64,000 nucleotides of DNA from Aquibaculum arenosum (GTDB lineage: Bacteria; Pseudomonadota; Alphaproteobacteria; Kiloniellales; DSM-21159). Under the pieces are notes generated by a model that was not told the origin of the DNA, made no database searches, and saw only the letters and a list, made by a program, of their open reading frames with translations. The stretch covers positions 372,001 to 436,000 of the forward strand of contig NZ_JARHUD010000002.1 in assembly GCF_029222965.1 (NCBI RefSeq). Direction: 5' to 3'. Positions 27,574 through 37,056 of this stretch are shown here, piece after piece; the first letter of the stretch is position 1, and each line of letters opens with the position of its first letter. Position numbers and translations under genes: made by a program.

Positions 27574-27750
27574 ATGATGTCGGAAGAACACATCGAGGTG
27601 GAGTCGGAAGTAGTCGCCTGTGATGGCGGGACCGGTCCGCTCGGCCATCCCCGGGTCTGGCTGAACATGGAAGGGCGCGGCGAGATCGTCTGCCCTTACT
27701 GCAGCCGGCATTTCGTTCTCAAGAAGGGCGCTGAAGCCGGCGCACACTGA
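27574..27750 (+). CDS. CHCC-type zinc-finger domain protein
   Basis: 58 aa (or 57 from the second of two consecutive ATGs), preceded by GGAGGGG. Zinc ligands follow the CHCC pattern: VACDGG, then H in PLGHPRVWL, then CPYC near the end (EIVCPYCSRHFVLK). The family is the bacterial relative of mitochondrial complex I subunit NDUFS6 and is common in alphaproteobacteria. It lies upstream of polA. Confidence 0.88.
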   Translation: MMSEEHIEVESEVVACDGGTGPLGHPRVWLNMEGRGEIVCPYCSRHFVLKKGAEAGAH

Positions 27751-27802
27751 CGGTGGTGATCAAGGCGGCGCAAGCGGCTCGACAGGTCGCGGGCGCCGCG
27801 GC

Positions 27803-30610
27803 ATGCTCGCGGCCATGAGCGACGCCAAGCCCCTCCCCACGCCTCCCTATGACCACCTCTTCGTCATTGACGGATCCGGCTACATCTTCCGCGCCTACTT
27901 CGCGCTGAAGACGCCGATGACCACAAGCCAAGGCGTGCCGGTGTCGGCAGTCTTCGGCTTCACGAACATGCTGCTGAAGTTCCTGCGCGACAACGAGGCC
28001 GGCGGACTGGTCGTCGTGTTCGATGCCGGCAAGCGCACCTTCCGCAATGACATCTATGCCGACTACAAGGCCAACCGGCCCGATCCGCCCGAGGACCTGA
28101 TTCCGCAGTTCGCCATTGTGCGCGAGGCGGCCGAGGCCTGCGGTCTGCCGATTATCGAGTTGGAGAACTACGAAGCCGACGACATCATCGCCACCCTCGC
28201 GCGCCAGGCGCGGGAAGCCTGCGTGCAAGTCACCATCGTCTCTTCGGACAAGGATCTGATGCAGCTCGTAGGCGATGGGGTCGATATGCTCGACCCGATC
28301 CGCAACACCCCGATCCAGGTCGAGCAGGTAGAGGAGAAGTTCGGCGTCCCGCCCGAGAAGGTGGTGGACGTTCAGGCCCTGGCCGGCGATTCGGTGGACA
28401 ATGTCCCAGGCGTCCCCGGCATCGGCGTGAAGACCGCAGCGGAGCTTATTCGCACCTACGGCGACCTGGACACGCTTCTGGCGCGCGCCAGCGAGATCAA
28501 GCAGCCCAAGCGTCGCGAACGACTGCTGGAGTTCGCCGATCAGGCGCGCATCTCGCGCCAGCTCGTCGCCCTGGATGCGCAGGTGCCGCTGCCGAACGGG
28601 CTCGAGTCCTGGATCAAGCCCGACCCGGACCCGGACAAGCTGCGCCGCTTTCTCGAGGCCTACGAGTTCCGCTCGACCCTGGCCCGTTTGAGCGACCAGC
28701 TCGGCCTCAAGCCCGAAGCCGGTTCGAAGGCTTCGCTCCCGGAGCCGGGCAGCGGGGCCGAGTATGAGCTCATCCAGGACTGGCCGGCATTGGACGCCTG
28801 GATTGCTGCCGCCAATGAAAGCGGCGTGGTCGCCATCGACACGGAGACCACCTCCCTGGATCCGCAGCAGGCTGAATTGGTCGGTATCAGCCTGTCGGTC
28901 ACGGAGGGTCAGGGCTGCTACATTCCGGTGGGGCACCGCTCACCCGTGGGTGGCGACGGCAATCTGGATTTCGACGGCTCGGATGCGCCGAAGCAGCTCC
29001 CGCGCGATGCGGTCCTGGAAAAGCTGGCGCCATTGCTGAGCGACGATGCCGTGCTGAAGGTGGGGCAGAACCTCAAGTACGACATGCGCGTGCTCGCCCG
29101 CTATGGCGTCGCCGTCACGCCCATCGACGACACCATGCTGCTCTCCTATGTGCTCGAAGGCGGCGTGCACGGCCACGGCATGGATGAGCTATCCAAACTG
29201 CATCTCGGCCACACGCCGATCTCCTACAAGGAGGTGGCCGGCAGCGGGCGCAATCAGGTCACCTTCGACCGCGTGCCGCTGGACAAAGCGCTCGACTATG
29301 CGGCGGAGGACGCTGATGTCACCCTGCGGCTCTGGCGCGCACTCAAACCGCGCCTGACCCAGGCCCGAGTCACCACGGTCTACGAAACACTGGAACGCCC
29401 CCTGGTGCCTGTGCTCCTGGAAATGGAACGCACCGGCATTAAGGTGGACCGCGAGCATCTGCGCCGGCTCTCCAATGACTTCGCCCAGCGCATCGATACG
29501 CTGGAGAGGGAAATTCACCAACTGGCCGGGCGCAGCTTCACCATCGGCAGCCCCAAGCAGCTCGGCGAAGTGCTGTTCGACGAGATGGGTCTCGACGGCG
29601 GCGGCCGGAAGGGTAAGTCCGGCGCCTACTCCACCGGAGCCGACATCCTGGAAATGCTGGCTGCCCAGGGGCACGACCTGCCGCGCCGGGTGCTCGACTG
29701 GCGCCAGCTGACCAAGCTGAAATCCACTTATACCGACGCCCTGCAACAGCAGATCAACGCCGAGACTGGGCGGGTGCACACCACCTTCAGCCAGGCTGTG
29801 GCCTCCACCGGCCGCCTCTCCTCCAATGATCCCAACCTCCAGAACATTCCCATCCGCACCGAGGAAGGGCGTAAGATTCGCGAGGCCTTCGTGGCTGAGG
29901 CGGGCTGCCAGCTTCTGTCGGTCGACTACAGCCAGATCGAACTGCGCCTGACCGCCCATATTGCCGATGTGGCCGCACTGCGCGACGCCTTCGAGCAGGG
30001 CCAGGACATTCACGCCATGACGGCCAGCCAGGTCTTCGGTGTGCCGCTGGCGGAAATGGACCCGGCAACCCGCCGGCGGGCCAAGGCCATCAACTTCGGC
30101 ATCATTTACGGCATTTCCCCCTTTGGATTGGCGCAGAACCTGGGCATCACCCAGGGCGAGGCGCGCAGCTACATCCAGGCCTACTTTGAGCAGTTCCCCG
30201 GCATCCGCGACTACATGGACAGCATGAAGGCGCTCGGCCGGGAGCAGGGTTGGGTCGAGACCCTCTTCGGGCGCAAAGTGCACGTGCCGGCCTTGAAGGA
30301 AAAAAACCCGGCCAGGCGCGCCTTCGGCGAGCGCGCGGCGATCAACGCACCGATCCAGGGCACAGCCGCCGACATCATCAAGCGCGCCATGATCCATGTG
30401 CCCCCGGCCCTCACCCGCGCCGGCCTCTCTGCCAAGCTGCTGCTGCAGGTGCACGACGAACTGCTGTTCGAAGTGAGGGAAGCCGAGCTGGAAGAGACCA
30501 AGGCACTGGTGAAGCAGGTGATGGAGAACGCCTGCGCCCCCGTGGTGACCCTCTCGGTCCCGCTGGTGGCCGACGCCGGCGTTGGCGAGAGCTGGGCCAC
30601 CGCACACTGA
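27803..30610 (+). CDS. polA: DNA polymerase I
   Basis: Replication/repair polymerase, 935 aa. The 5'-3' exonuclease domain (about 1-300) has FVIDGSGYIFRAY, FDAGKRTFRNDIY and YEADDIIAT. The 3'-5' exonuclease domain retains the DTET motif (VVAIDTETTSLD), so proofreading is probably active. The polymerase domain has motif A DYSQIELR, motif B RRRAKAINFGIIYG and motif C QVHDELLFE. A second in-frame ATG four codons later (27815) is an equally good start. Followed by ku and ligD. Confidence 0.95.
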   Translation: MLAAMSDAKPLPTPPYDHLFVIDGSGYIFRAYFALKTPMTTSQGVPVSAVFGFTNMLLKFLRDNEAGGLVVVFDAGKRTFRNDIYADYKANRPDPPEDLIPQFAIVREAAEACGLPIIELENYEADDIIATLARQAREACVQVTIVSSDKDLMQLVGDGVDMLDPIRNTPIQVEQVEEKFGVPPEKVVDVQALAGDSVDNVPGVPGIGVKTAAELIRTYGDLDTLLARASEIKQPKRRERLLEFADQARISRQLVALDAQVPLPNGLESWIKPDPDPDKLRRFLEAYEFRSTLARLSDQLGLKPEAGSKASLPEPGSGAEYELIQDWPALDAWIAAANESGVVAIDTETTSLDPQQAELVGISLSVTEGQGCYIPVGHRSPVGGDGNLDFDGSDAPKQLPRDAVLEKLAPLLSDDAVLKVGQNLKYDMRVLARYGVAVTPIDDTMLLSYVLEGGVHGHGMDELSKLHLGHTPISYKEVAGSGRNQVTFDRVPLDKALDYAAEDADVTLRLWRALKPRLTQARVTTVYETLERPLVPVLLEMERTGIKVDREHLRRLSNDFAQRIDTLEREIHQLAGRSFTIGSPKQLGEVLFDEMGLDGGGRKGKSGAYSTGADILEMLAAQGHDLPRRVLDWRQLTKLKSTYTDALQQQINAETGRVHTTFSQAVASTGRLSSNDPNLQNIPIRTEEGRKIREAFVAEAGCQLLSVDYSQIELRLTAHIADVAALRDAFEQGQDIHAMTASQVFGVPLAEMDPATRRRAKAINFGIIYGISPFGLAQNLGITQGEARSYIQAYFEQFPGIRDYMDSMKALGREQGWVETLFGRKVHVPALKEKNPARRAFGERAAINAPIQGTAADIIKRAMIHVPPALTRAGLSAKLLLQVHDELLFEVREAELEETKALVKQVMENACAPVVTLSVPLVADAGVGESWATAH

Positions 30611-30695
30611 AGCGACGCGAACCGGAACCCAGGATGCTTGCCGGACGTTGTGGTGGCGAACAACGTCACGCTTGATATTGGGCCGGGAGGTGTCG

Positions 30696-31580
30696 ATGGC
30701 ATCCTTGGGAAACGCCGTCTGGACGGGCCAGATTCGTCTGTCGCTGGTATCGCTGCCAGTGAAACTTTACGCAGCCACCCAATCCCGCGCGAAGCTGGCG
30801 TTCCATCAGGTCCACGAACCCTCGCGCAAGCGTGTCCGCTACGAAAAGGTGGTTCCCGGCATTGGACCGGTGGACAAGGACGAAATCCTGCGCGGCTACG
30901 AGTACGAGAAGGGCCGCTACGTCCTGCTCTCGGACGAGGAAGTCAACGACATCAAACTGGACGCCAAGAAGACCCTTGAGCTCGTCCAGTTTGTCGACCA
31001 CTGCGAGATCGACCCGATCTACTTCGACCGCCCCTATTTCGTGGTCCCTGACGGCGAGTTGGCCGAGGATGCCTTCCGCGTGGTGCGCGACGCTCTGCGC
31101 CGCAGCCGTAAGGTGGGTCTGGGACAGATCGTGGTGCGCGGGCGGGAGTACATCGCCGCGCTTGAGCCCTGCGGCAAGGGCATGCTGCTGGAGACCCTGC
31201 GTTTCGACGAGGAACTGCGGCGCAGCGATGCCTATTTCGAATCCATTGCCGATACCAAGAGCGACAAGGACCTGGTCGCCCTGGCCGAAGAACTGATCGA
31301 GCGGCAGGCCGGCCCCTTCGAGCCGGAGAGCTTCACCGACCGCTATAGCAAGGCGCTGGAACAACTTGTGAAGGCGAAGATCAAGGGCCGCGAAGCGGTG
31401 TCTCTGGAAAGCGAAGAAACCACATCTGACCAGGGCGGCGAGGTGGTCGACCTGATGCAGGCCCTGAAGAAGAGCCTTGGAGACAAGAAGGGCGGCACAA
31501 CCAAACGCAGCAGCAAAAGCAAAGCGTCTGGGCGATCCAAGAGCACCAGTAGCCGCAAGCGGTCCGGCAAGGCAGCGTAA
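30696..31580 (+). CDS. ku: Non-homologous end-joining protein Ku
   Basis: Homodimeric ring protein that binds double-strand DNA ends and recruits LigD. The 294 aa begin WTGQIRLSLVSLPVKLY; HQVHEPSRKRVRYEKV, GKGMLLETLRFDEEL and DRYSKALEQLVKAKI are also typical. The last 30 residues form a Lys/Ser/Arg-rich tail, common in bacterial Ku and implicated in DNA binding. GGGAGG precedes the ATG by five bases. The stop overlaps the ligD start (TAATG). Confidence 0.95.
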   Translation: MASLGNAVWTGQIRLSLVSLPVKLYAATQSRAKLAFHQVHEPSRKRVRYEKVVPGIGPVDKDEILRGYEYEKGRYVLLSDEEVNDIKLDAKKTLELVQFVDHCEIDPIYFDRPYFVVPDGELAEDAFRVVRDALRRSRKVGLGQIVVRGREYIAALEPCGKGMLLETLRFDEELRRSDAYFESIADTKSDKDLVALAEELIERQAGPFEPESFTDRYSKALEQLVKAKIKGREAVSLESEETTSDQGGEVVDLMQALKKSLGDKKGGTTKRSSKSKASGRSKSTSSRKRSGKAA

Positions 31581-34057
31581 TGGCCGAGGCACGGCTGGAA
31601 CGCTACCGCGCGCTGCGCGACTTTGCGCGCACAACAGAACCCTCAGGCAAAGGCACTGGCGGTCGCAGACGCAAGGCGGAGGGTTCCTTCGTCGTGCAGA
31701 AGCACGCGGCGCGGCGCCTGCACTATGATATTCGGCTCGCGCATGCGGGGGTGCTGCTGAGCTGGGCCGTGCCGCGCGGCCCCAGCCTCGATCCTTCGGA
31801 AAAGCGGCTGGCCGTGCGCACAGAAGACCACCCTCTCGACTATGCCGACTTCGAAGGCACGATCCCCAGGGGCGAATACGGTGGCGGCACCGTGATGCTG
31901 TGGGATCGCGGCTCCTACAAGCCACTCGCGGATTTCGAGGAGGGCTTGAAGCGCGGCAAGCTGGAGTTCGAACTGGCGGGCGAGCGACTGCATGGCCGCT
32001 TTGCGTTGGTACGTCTGCGCGGCCGCAAAGCCGAGAAGCGAGAGAACTGGCTGCTGATCAAGCAGAAGGACGAGGTGGTCGATGCCGACTGGCAGGCTGA
32101 AACCTTTGACACCAGCGTCGCTAGCAGCAGGGACATGGACGCCATCGCGCAGGCGGCGCCCGCCGGTGGCGGCCGGGCCGTAAAACGCCGGAGCCGAACA
32201 AAAACGCGCTCTGCCCCACCGCCGGCCTTCGTGGCGCCACAGCTCGCGACCCTGGTCGATGCGGCGCCGGAGGGGGAGGACTGGCTGCACGAGATCAAGT
32301 ACGACGGCTATCGCCTGCTCGCGGCCGTGTCCGGCGACAGGGTGCGGCTCTACACCCGATCGGGGCGGGACTGGACCCACCGCTTCGGGTCGATCGCCGA
32401 AGCACTGAAGGCGCGCGACTGGCCGCCGGTCCTGCTCGATGGCGAGGTGGTGGTGGCCGGCACCGGCGGTCGCTCGGACTTCGGCGCCCTGCAAAAAGCC
32501 CTGAAACAAGGCAGCGGAGATCTCGTCTACTACCTTTTCGATTTGCTGCGCCACGACAAAGCGGACCTGCGCTCGCGGCCGCTGCTGGAACGCAAGGAGG
32601 CGCTGCAGAAGCTGCTCGGCCGGCGTCGCGATGCCTTGCGCTACAGCGACCATGAGCGCGGTCGCGGAGATCGGGTGGCCAGGCAGGCCTGCCGCCTGGG
32701 CCTGGAAGGCATCATCTCGAAGCGCGCGCAGGCCCCCTACCGCTCCGCACGTAACCGTGACTGGCGCAAGGTGAAGTGTGTCCGCCGCCAGGAACTGGTG
32801 ATCGGCGGCTGGTCGCCTTCGACCCGCCAGCGTCCCTTCGCCTCCCTGCTGCTCGGCGCCTGGGAGGGCCCGCAATTACTCTACGCTGGCAGGGTTGGAA
32901 CCGGCTTCGATGAACAGACACTGGAGCGTCTCGGAGCGGATCTGCGCAAGCGCGAACGAAAGACCTCGCCCTTCGAGGCGGTCCCGGCAGCGATTGCTCG
33001 CTCCGCCCACTGGTGTCGGCCCGACCTCGTGGCAGAAGTGGCCTATAGCGAGATGACCCACGACGGGAACCTTCGCCACGGCGTTTTCCTGGGGCTGCGC
33101 GAGGACAAACCGGCAAGGAGCGTTGTCATGGAAGCTCGCAAACCCGCAGAAAACGAAAGCAAGAACGAGAAACCTGCCGGGGTGACGCTGACCAACCCGG
33201 AGCGGGTGCTCTTCCCAGCCATGGGCACAACGAAACGCGATCTGGCCGATTATCTGGTCGCGGTCGCCCCGCGCCTGCTGCCGCAACTGGCTGGCCGACC
33301 GGTGAGTCTGGTGCGCTGCCCCCAGGGACGTGCCAAGACCTGCTTCTTCCAGAAGCACGCCGGCGAGGGCTTTCCCGAAGCCTTCGGAAGCATCTCGATC
33401 GCCGAGAAAAACGGCGCGGAGCGCGCATACGTCCTTGTCGAAAGCGAGGCGGCACTGGCGTCCTGTGCCCAGATCGGCGTGCTGGAGCTGCATGTCTGGG
33501 GCAGTCGCAAGGACGCCATCGAGAAGCCCGACCGCATCGTCTTCGACCTCGATCCCGACGAGTCCGTGTCCTTCCCCGCGGTTCGCCGGGCTGCGCGCGA
33601 CCTGGCGGACATTCTGGAGGAAGCCGGCCTAGTATCCTTTCCGCTGATCACCGGCGGCAAAGGGGTGCATCTGGTCGTCCCGGTGGTGCGACGGCACAGC
33701 TGGGACACGACCTCGACCTTCGCCAAAGCCTTTGCCGAAAAGATGGCGGAACTGGACCGGAAGCGATTCGTGGCAACCATGTCGAAGGCAAAGCGCAAAG
33801 ATCGGATATTCATCGACCACTTTCGCAACCGCCGCGGTGCCACGGCTATTGCCCCCTACTCGCCGCGTGCGCGCGAAGGTGCGCCTGTGGCCCTGCCGGT
33901 CACCTGGAGCGAGCTATCGAGCCTAAAACGGGCCAACGGCTTCAGTTTTAAGGAGGCCATCGAGCGCGTGAAATCCGATGATCCCTGGAAGGGCTATGCG
34001 GACCTGCGCCAGTCACTGACTGCGCAAAAGCTGCAGCGGATTGGTCTCGAACTCTAG
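31580..34057 (+). CDS. ligD: Multifunctional ATP-dependent DNA ligase LigD
   Basis: NHEJ enzyme, 825 aa, domain order phosphoesterase - ligase - polymerase. The phosphoesterase domain (1 to about 165) has H42, H48, D50, R52, H84 and Y88, matching the known active-site positions of P. aeruginosa LigD. The ligase nucleophile is K240 in EIKYDGYR. The polymerase/primase domain (about 530-825) starts VTLTNPERVLFP and contains the catalytic DLDPDES. A basic linker (about 198-215) separates the first two domains. Coupled to ku. Confidence 0.95.
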   Translation: MAEARLERYRALRDFARTTEPSGKGTGGRRRKAEGSFVVQKHAARRLHYDIRLAHAGVLLSWAVPRGPSLDPSEKRLAVRTEDHPLDYADFEGTIPRGEYGGGTVMLWDRGSYKPLADFEEGLKRGKLEFELAGERLHGRFALVRLRGRKAEKRENWLLIKQKDEVVDADWQAETFDTSVASSRDMDAIAQAAPAGGGRAVKRRSRTKTRSAPPPAFVAPQLATLVDAAPEGEDWLHEIKYDGYRLLAAVSGDRVRLYTRSGRDWTHRFGSIAEALKARDWPPVLLDGEVVVAGTGGRSDFGALQKALKQGSGDLVYYLFDLLRHDKADLRSRPLLERKEALQKLLGRRRDALRYSDHERGRGDRVARQACRLGLEGIISKRAQAPYRSARNRDWRKVKCVRRQELVIGGWSPSTRQRPFASLLLGAWEGPQLLYAGRVGTGFDEQTLERLGADLRKRERKTSPFEAVPAAIARSAHWCRPDLVAEVAYSEMTHDGNLRHGVFLGLREDKPARSVVMEARKPAENESKNEKPAGVTLTNPERVLFPAMGTTKRDLADYLVAVAPRLLPQLAGRPVSLVRCPQGRAKTCFFQKHAGEGFPEAFGSISIAEKNGAERAYVLVESEAALASCAQIGVLELHVWGSRKDAIEKPDRIVFDLDPDESVSFPAVRRAARDLADILEEAGLVSFPLITGGKGVHLVVPVVRRHSWDTTSTFAKAFAEKMAELDRKRFVATMSKAKRKDRIFIDHFRNRRGATAIAPYSPRAREGAPVALPVTWSELSSLKRANGFSFKEAIERVKSDDPWKGYADLRQSLTAQKLQRIGLEL

Positions 34058-34151
34058 GAACCAGCAATCCCTCCAGTTTGTGACCCACGGAACCCCATGC
34101 CTGCGACGGCGATTTCGCGACATTGAGCTACCGCCAAATGAGGAGAGCGCC

Positions 34152-35006
34152 ATGTCGTCCATCGAGACCCCTCCACCACAGGAGCAGGAGAGCCAGCCCG
34201 GAGAAGAACGGGAAATGGTCCCGGCGCCCGCCTTCCGCCCCCGCTATCCCGGGGCGGCGAAGCTTGATGGACGGGTTGCTTTGATCTCGGGCGGGGACAG
34301 CGGCATCGGCCGCGCGGTTGCCTTGGCCATGGCCCGGGAAGGCGCGAGGGTCGCTTTCGTCTACCTCGAAGAGGATGATGATGCGCAGGATACCCTGGCC
34401 CTGCTGCGCGAAGAAGGCAGCGAGGGACGGGCGATAAAGCGGGATATCAGCTCGGAACTCTCATGCCAGGAGATTGTGGAGGAAACCCTGGCCCATTTCG
34501 GCCGGCTCGACATCCTGGTCAACAACGCCGCGGAGCAGCACGTCCGTCGCCGTTTTGAGGAGATCACTGCCGAAGAACTGGAGCGAGTCTTCGGCACAAA
34601 TGTCTTCGGCTACTTCTATTTGACCAAAGCCGCCTTGCCGCATCTCGGCCGTGGCGCCTGCATCATCAACACCAGCTCCATCACGGCCTACAAGGGGCAT
34701 CCCCTGCTCATCGACTACGCCGCCACCCGCGGTGCGATCGTCTCCCTCACCCGCTCCCTGTCTCAGTCCCTGCTCGACCGCGGCATACGGGTGAATGCGG
34801 TTGCGCCGGGGCCGATCTGGACACCGCTGATCCCGGCAAGCTTTGACGAAGAGATGGTCTCCGAGCACGGGGACAGCGCGCCGCTGGGGCGCGTCGGGCA
34901 GCCGAACGAAGTCGCCCCCAGCTATGTCTTCCTGGCCAGTGAGGATGCGTCCTATATGACTGGTCAGGTGCTGCATCCGAATGGCGGCACCGTGTTGAAC
35001 GGCTGA
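34152..35006 (+). CDS. SDR family oxidoreductase (YghA/general-stress type) with altered catalytic Lys
   Basis: 284 aa with an N-terminal Pro/Glu-rich extension and family signatures ISGGDSGIGRAVA, VNNAAEQHV, INTSSITAY, NAVAPGPIWTPLIP, and PSYVFLASEDASYMTGQVLHPNGG. The active-site motif reads YAATR instead of YxxxK: the codon at the Lys position is CGC. AGGAGA precedes the ATG. Related stress proteins are often induced by osmotic or general stress. It follows ligD by 94 bases and is convergent with folK. Confidence 0.85.
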   Translation: MSSIETPPPQEQESQPGEEREMVPAPAFRPRYPGAAKLDGRVALISGGDSGIGRAVALAMAREGARVAFVYLEEDDDAQDTLALLREEGSEGRAIKRDISSELSCQEIVEETLAHFGRLDILVNNAAEQHVRRRFEEITAEELERVFGTNVFGYFYLTKAALPHLGRGACIINTSSITAYKGHPLLIDYAATRGAIVSLTRSLSQSLLDRGIRVNAVAPGPIWTPLIPASFDEEMVSEHGDSAPLGRVGQPNEVAPSYVFLASEDASYMTGQVLHPNGGTVLNG

Positions 35007-35024
35007 GTGCGATTCCAGCGCCCT

Positions 35025-35552
35025 CTACTCCAGTGGCTGTGTCTGCTGTTCCTCGGGAAGACGCGCGGCGATATCGGCAATCGCTTCGCCACTGACCGGA
35101 TGGCGCCAATTGCGCGATACATCCTGCAACGGCAGCACCACGAAGGCGCGTTCTTGAAGCCTCGGATGCGGCAGGCGCAGATCCGAATCGGGCGGCGAGA
35201 CGATCCCCCGGTAGTCGATCAGATCGAGATCGAGAATCCGGGCCTCATTCCGCAGCCGCCGCTCGCGCCCGAACTCCGCCTCGACCTGATGGAGCACGGC
35301 CAATAGATCGGCAGGCGCGAGGGCTGGCTCCGGCTCGACCGCTGCCACACCATTGACGAACCAAGGCTGGTCGGAGCGCGGGACCGGCGCGCTGCCAAAC
35401 CAGCGCGAACGACGCAGCAAGGGCACGCCCAGTTCCGCCAGTCGAAGCAAAGCAGCCTCGCAAACCGCACGTGGTTGACCATGCTCGGGATGCGGCAGAT
35501 TGGAGCCTATAGCTATCAGGATCACCGACACCAAACCTTCATTATGGTCCAT
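35025..35552 (-). CDS. folK: 2-amino-4-hydroxy-6-hydroxymethyldihydropteridine pyrophosphokinase
   Basis: Folate biosynthesis, transferring pyrophosphate from ATP to the pterin. About 175 aa: ILIAIGSNL, SAPVPRSDQPWFVNGV, the EAEFGRERRLRNEARILDLDLI signature (HPPK), and RLPHPRLQERAFVVLPL. The exact start is uncertain (ATG 35552, TTG 35534 or GTG 35531). Convergent with the SDR gene, divergent from the NYN gene across a 171-base, relatively AT-rich spacer. Confidence 0.93.
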   Translation of the reverse strand: MDHNEGLVSVILIAIGSNLPHPEHGQPRAVCEAALLRLAELGVPLLRRSRWFGSAPVPRSDQPWFVNGVAAVEPEPALAPADLLAVLHQVEAEFGRERRLRNEARILDLDLIDYRGIVSPPDSDLRLPHPRLQERAFVVLPLQDVSRNWRHPVSGEAIADIAARLPEEQQTQPLE

Positions 35553-35723
35553 AAACCAAAGTATCGCTCAACTGATGTATAACCATGGCATTGCACGCAC
35601 AGCACGCTCATGCCAATTTGCGGGCACCCGGCCACTGTGTCCTCTTTTTAACCGCAATGGCCCGCGCATTTCATTCCTGATGCGACACTTCAACAGCATT
35701 CTGCCGACAAGGATCCCTGTCTC

Positions 35724-36329
35724 ATGAATTTCTACCCTGAAGAGCGCGTCGCTCTCTTCATCGATGGCGCGAATCTCCACTCGACTGCAAAAAGCCTCAA
35801 TTTCGACATCGATTACAAACGGCTGTATGATCTTTTTGCCAGTCAGGCCCGCCTTCTGCGTGCTTTTTACTACACAGCCATGCTGGATGAACAGGAGTAC
35901 TCACCGCTCCGCCCGCTGATCGACTGGCTCGACTACAACGGCTACTCCCTGGTCACCAAGCCAGTCAAGGAGTTCACCGACGGCACCGGTCGTCGTCGCA
36001 TCAAGGGCAACATGGATATAGAGCTGGCCATCGACATGATGGAACTGGCCAACCGCCTCGACCATGTGGTGCTCTTCTCCGGCGACGGTGATTTCCGCCG
36101 CCTGATCGAAGCCGTGCAGCGGCGCGGCGTACGCGTCACGGTCATCTCCTCGATCAAGGCCCAGCCGCCCATGGTCTCAGACGACCTGCGCCGCCAAGCC
36201 GACAATTTCGTCGACCTCGTCCAGCTTCGCGAACACATCCAGCGCCAGAATGGCGAGGGTCGCCGGTCGCAGCGCCCGCTCGGTGAAGAAGTCGACGGCC
36301 CGGAGCTTGACGAAGAGCGCCAGGACTGA
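35724..36329 (+). CDS. NYN domain protein (LabA/DUF88 family), putative RNase
   Basis: 201 aa with a PIN-like NYN domain. Acidic residues are in ALFIDGANLH, KGNMDIELAIDMME, and LFSGDGDFRRLI, forming the expected metal site. The C-terminus is short and charged. NYN domains are predicted or shown ribonucleases. A 38-base gap separates it from the UDGb gene, suggesting one transcript. Confidence 0.87.
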   Translation: MNFYPEERVALFIDGANLHSTAKSLNFDIDYKRLYDLFASQARLLRAFYYTAMLDEQEYSPLRPLIDWLDYNGYSLVTKPVKEFTDGTGRRRIKGNMDIELAIDMMELANRLDHVVLFSGDGDFRRLIEAVQRRGVRVTVISSIKAQPPMVSDDLRRQADNFVDLVQLREHIQRQNGEGRRSQRPLGEEVDGPELDEERQD

Positions 36330-36367
36330 GCCTGTCTCGACCGGTGCATGAGCAGGCATAGTCGTCC

Positions 36368-37021
36368 ATGACGTTCACCGTTCCCCCGCATGACTGTCCA
36401 CGCTGCCCGCGGCTTGCGGGCTTTCGCGCGGACAACAGAGTGCGCTTTCCCAGCTACCACAATGCGCCGGTGGCTTCCTTCGGCCCCGAGGATGCGCGTT
36501 TGCTCATCCTCGGGCTGGCGCCGGGCCTGCACGGCGCCAATCAGACCGGCCGACCCTTCACCGGAGACTATGCCGGCGACCTGCTTTACCCGACGCTAGT
36601 GTCTGAAGGCTTCGCCAGTGGTGACTATGGGCGCCGCCCCGATGACGGACTGCAACTCAAGGATTGCCGCATCAGCAACGCTGTGCGCTGCGTTCCACCC
36701 GAGAACAAGCCGACCACAGCAGAGATCAAAGCCTGCCGCCCATTCTTCGAAGCGGAACTGGCCAACCTGAAGCAGCTTCGCATCGTGCTGGCGCTGGGGC
36801 GCATTGCACACGACCAGCTGCTGGCGACCCTCGGCTTGCGGCGCAACACTTATGCCTTCGCCCATGGCGCGCTACACCGCTTGCCGAACGGCCTCCTCTT
36901 GGCCGACAGCTACCACTGCTCACGCTATAACGTGAACACGCGTCGCCTGACGCCGGAGATGTTTCATACGGTGGTTGCGCGCTTGCGCGCAGAACTGGAC
37001 GCCGCACCAAGCGACCGCTGA
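36368..37021 (+). CDS. Uracil-DNA glycosylase family 5 (UDGb)
   Basis: Base-excision repair glycosylase with an iron-sulfur cluster, 217 aa. CPRCPRL near the N-terminus and later Cys residues are candidate cluster ligands. GLAPGLHGANQTGRPFTGD is the family 5 active-site motif, which lacks the catalytic Asp/Asn of families 1 and 4. SYHCSRYNVNTRRLT is the second motif (usually SYHPSR; here Pro is replaced by Cys). Convergent with smpB. Confidence 0.9.
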   Translation: MTFTVPPHDCPRCPRLAGFRADNRVRFPSYHNAPVASFGPEDARLLILGLAPGLHGANQTGRPFTGDYAGDLLYPTLVSEGFASGDYGRRPDDGLQLKDCRISNAVRCVPPENKPTTAEIKACRPFFEAELANLKQLRIVLALGRIAHDQLLATLGLRRNTYAFAHGALHRLPNGLLLADSYHCSRYNVNTRRLTPEMFHTVVARLRAELDAAPSDR

Positions 37022-37056
37022 GGCCGCCCTGAGGCCAGAAAAACCCGCTTCAAAAG

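Noticed and set aside
27475-27747. 90-aa minus-strand frame opposite the CHCC zinc-finger gene
   Set aside because: The plus-strand frame has the conserved zinc ligands and a strong Shine-Dalgarno; the minus frame has neither.
29189-30607. 472-aa minus-strand frame opposite polA
   Set aside because: Antisense to the conserved polymerase domain; no recognisable motifs.
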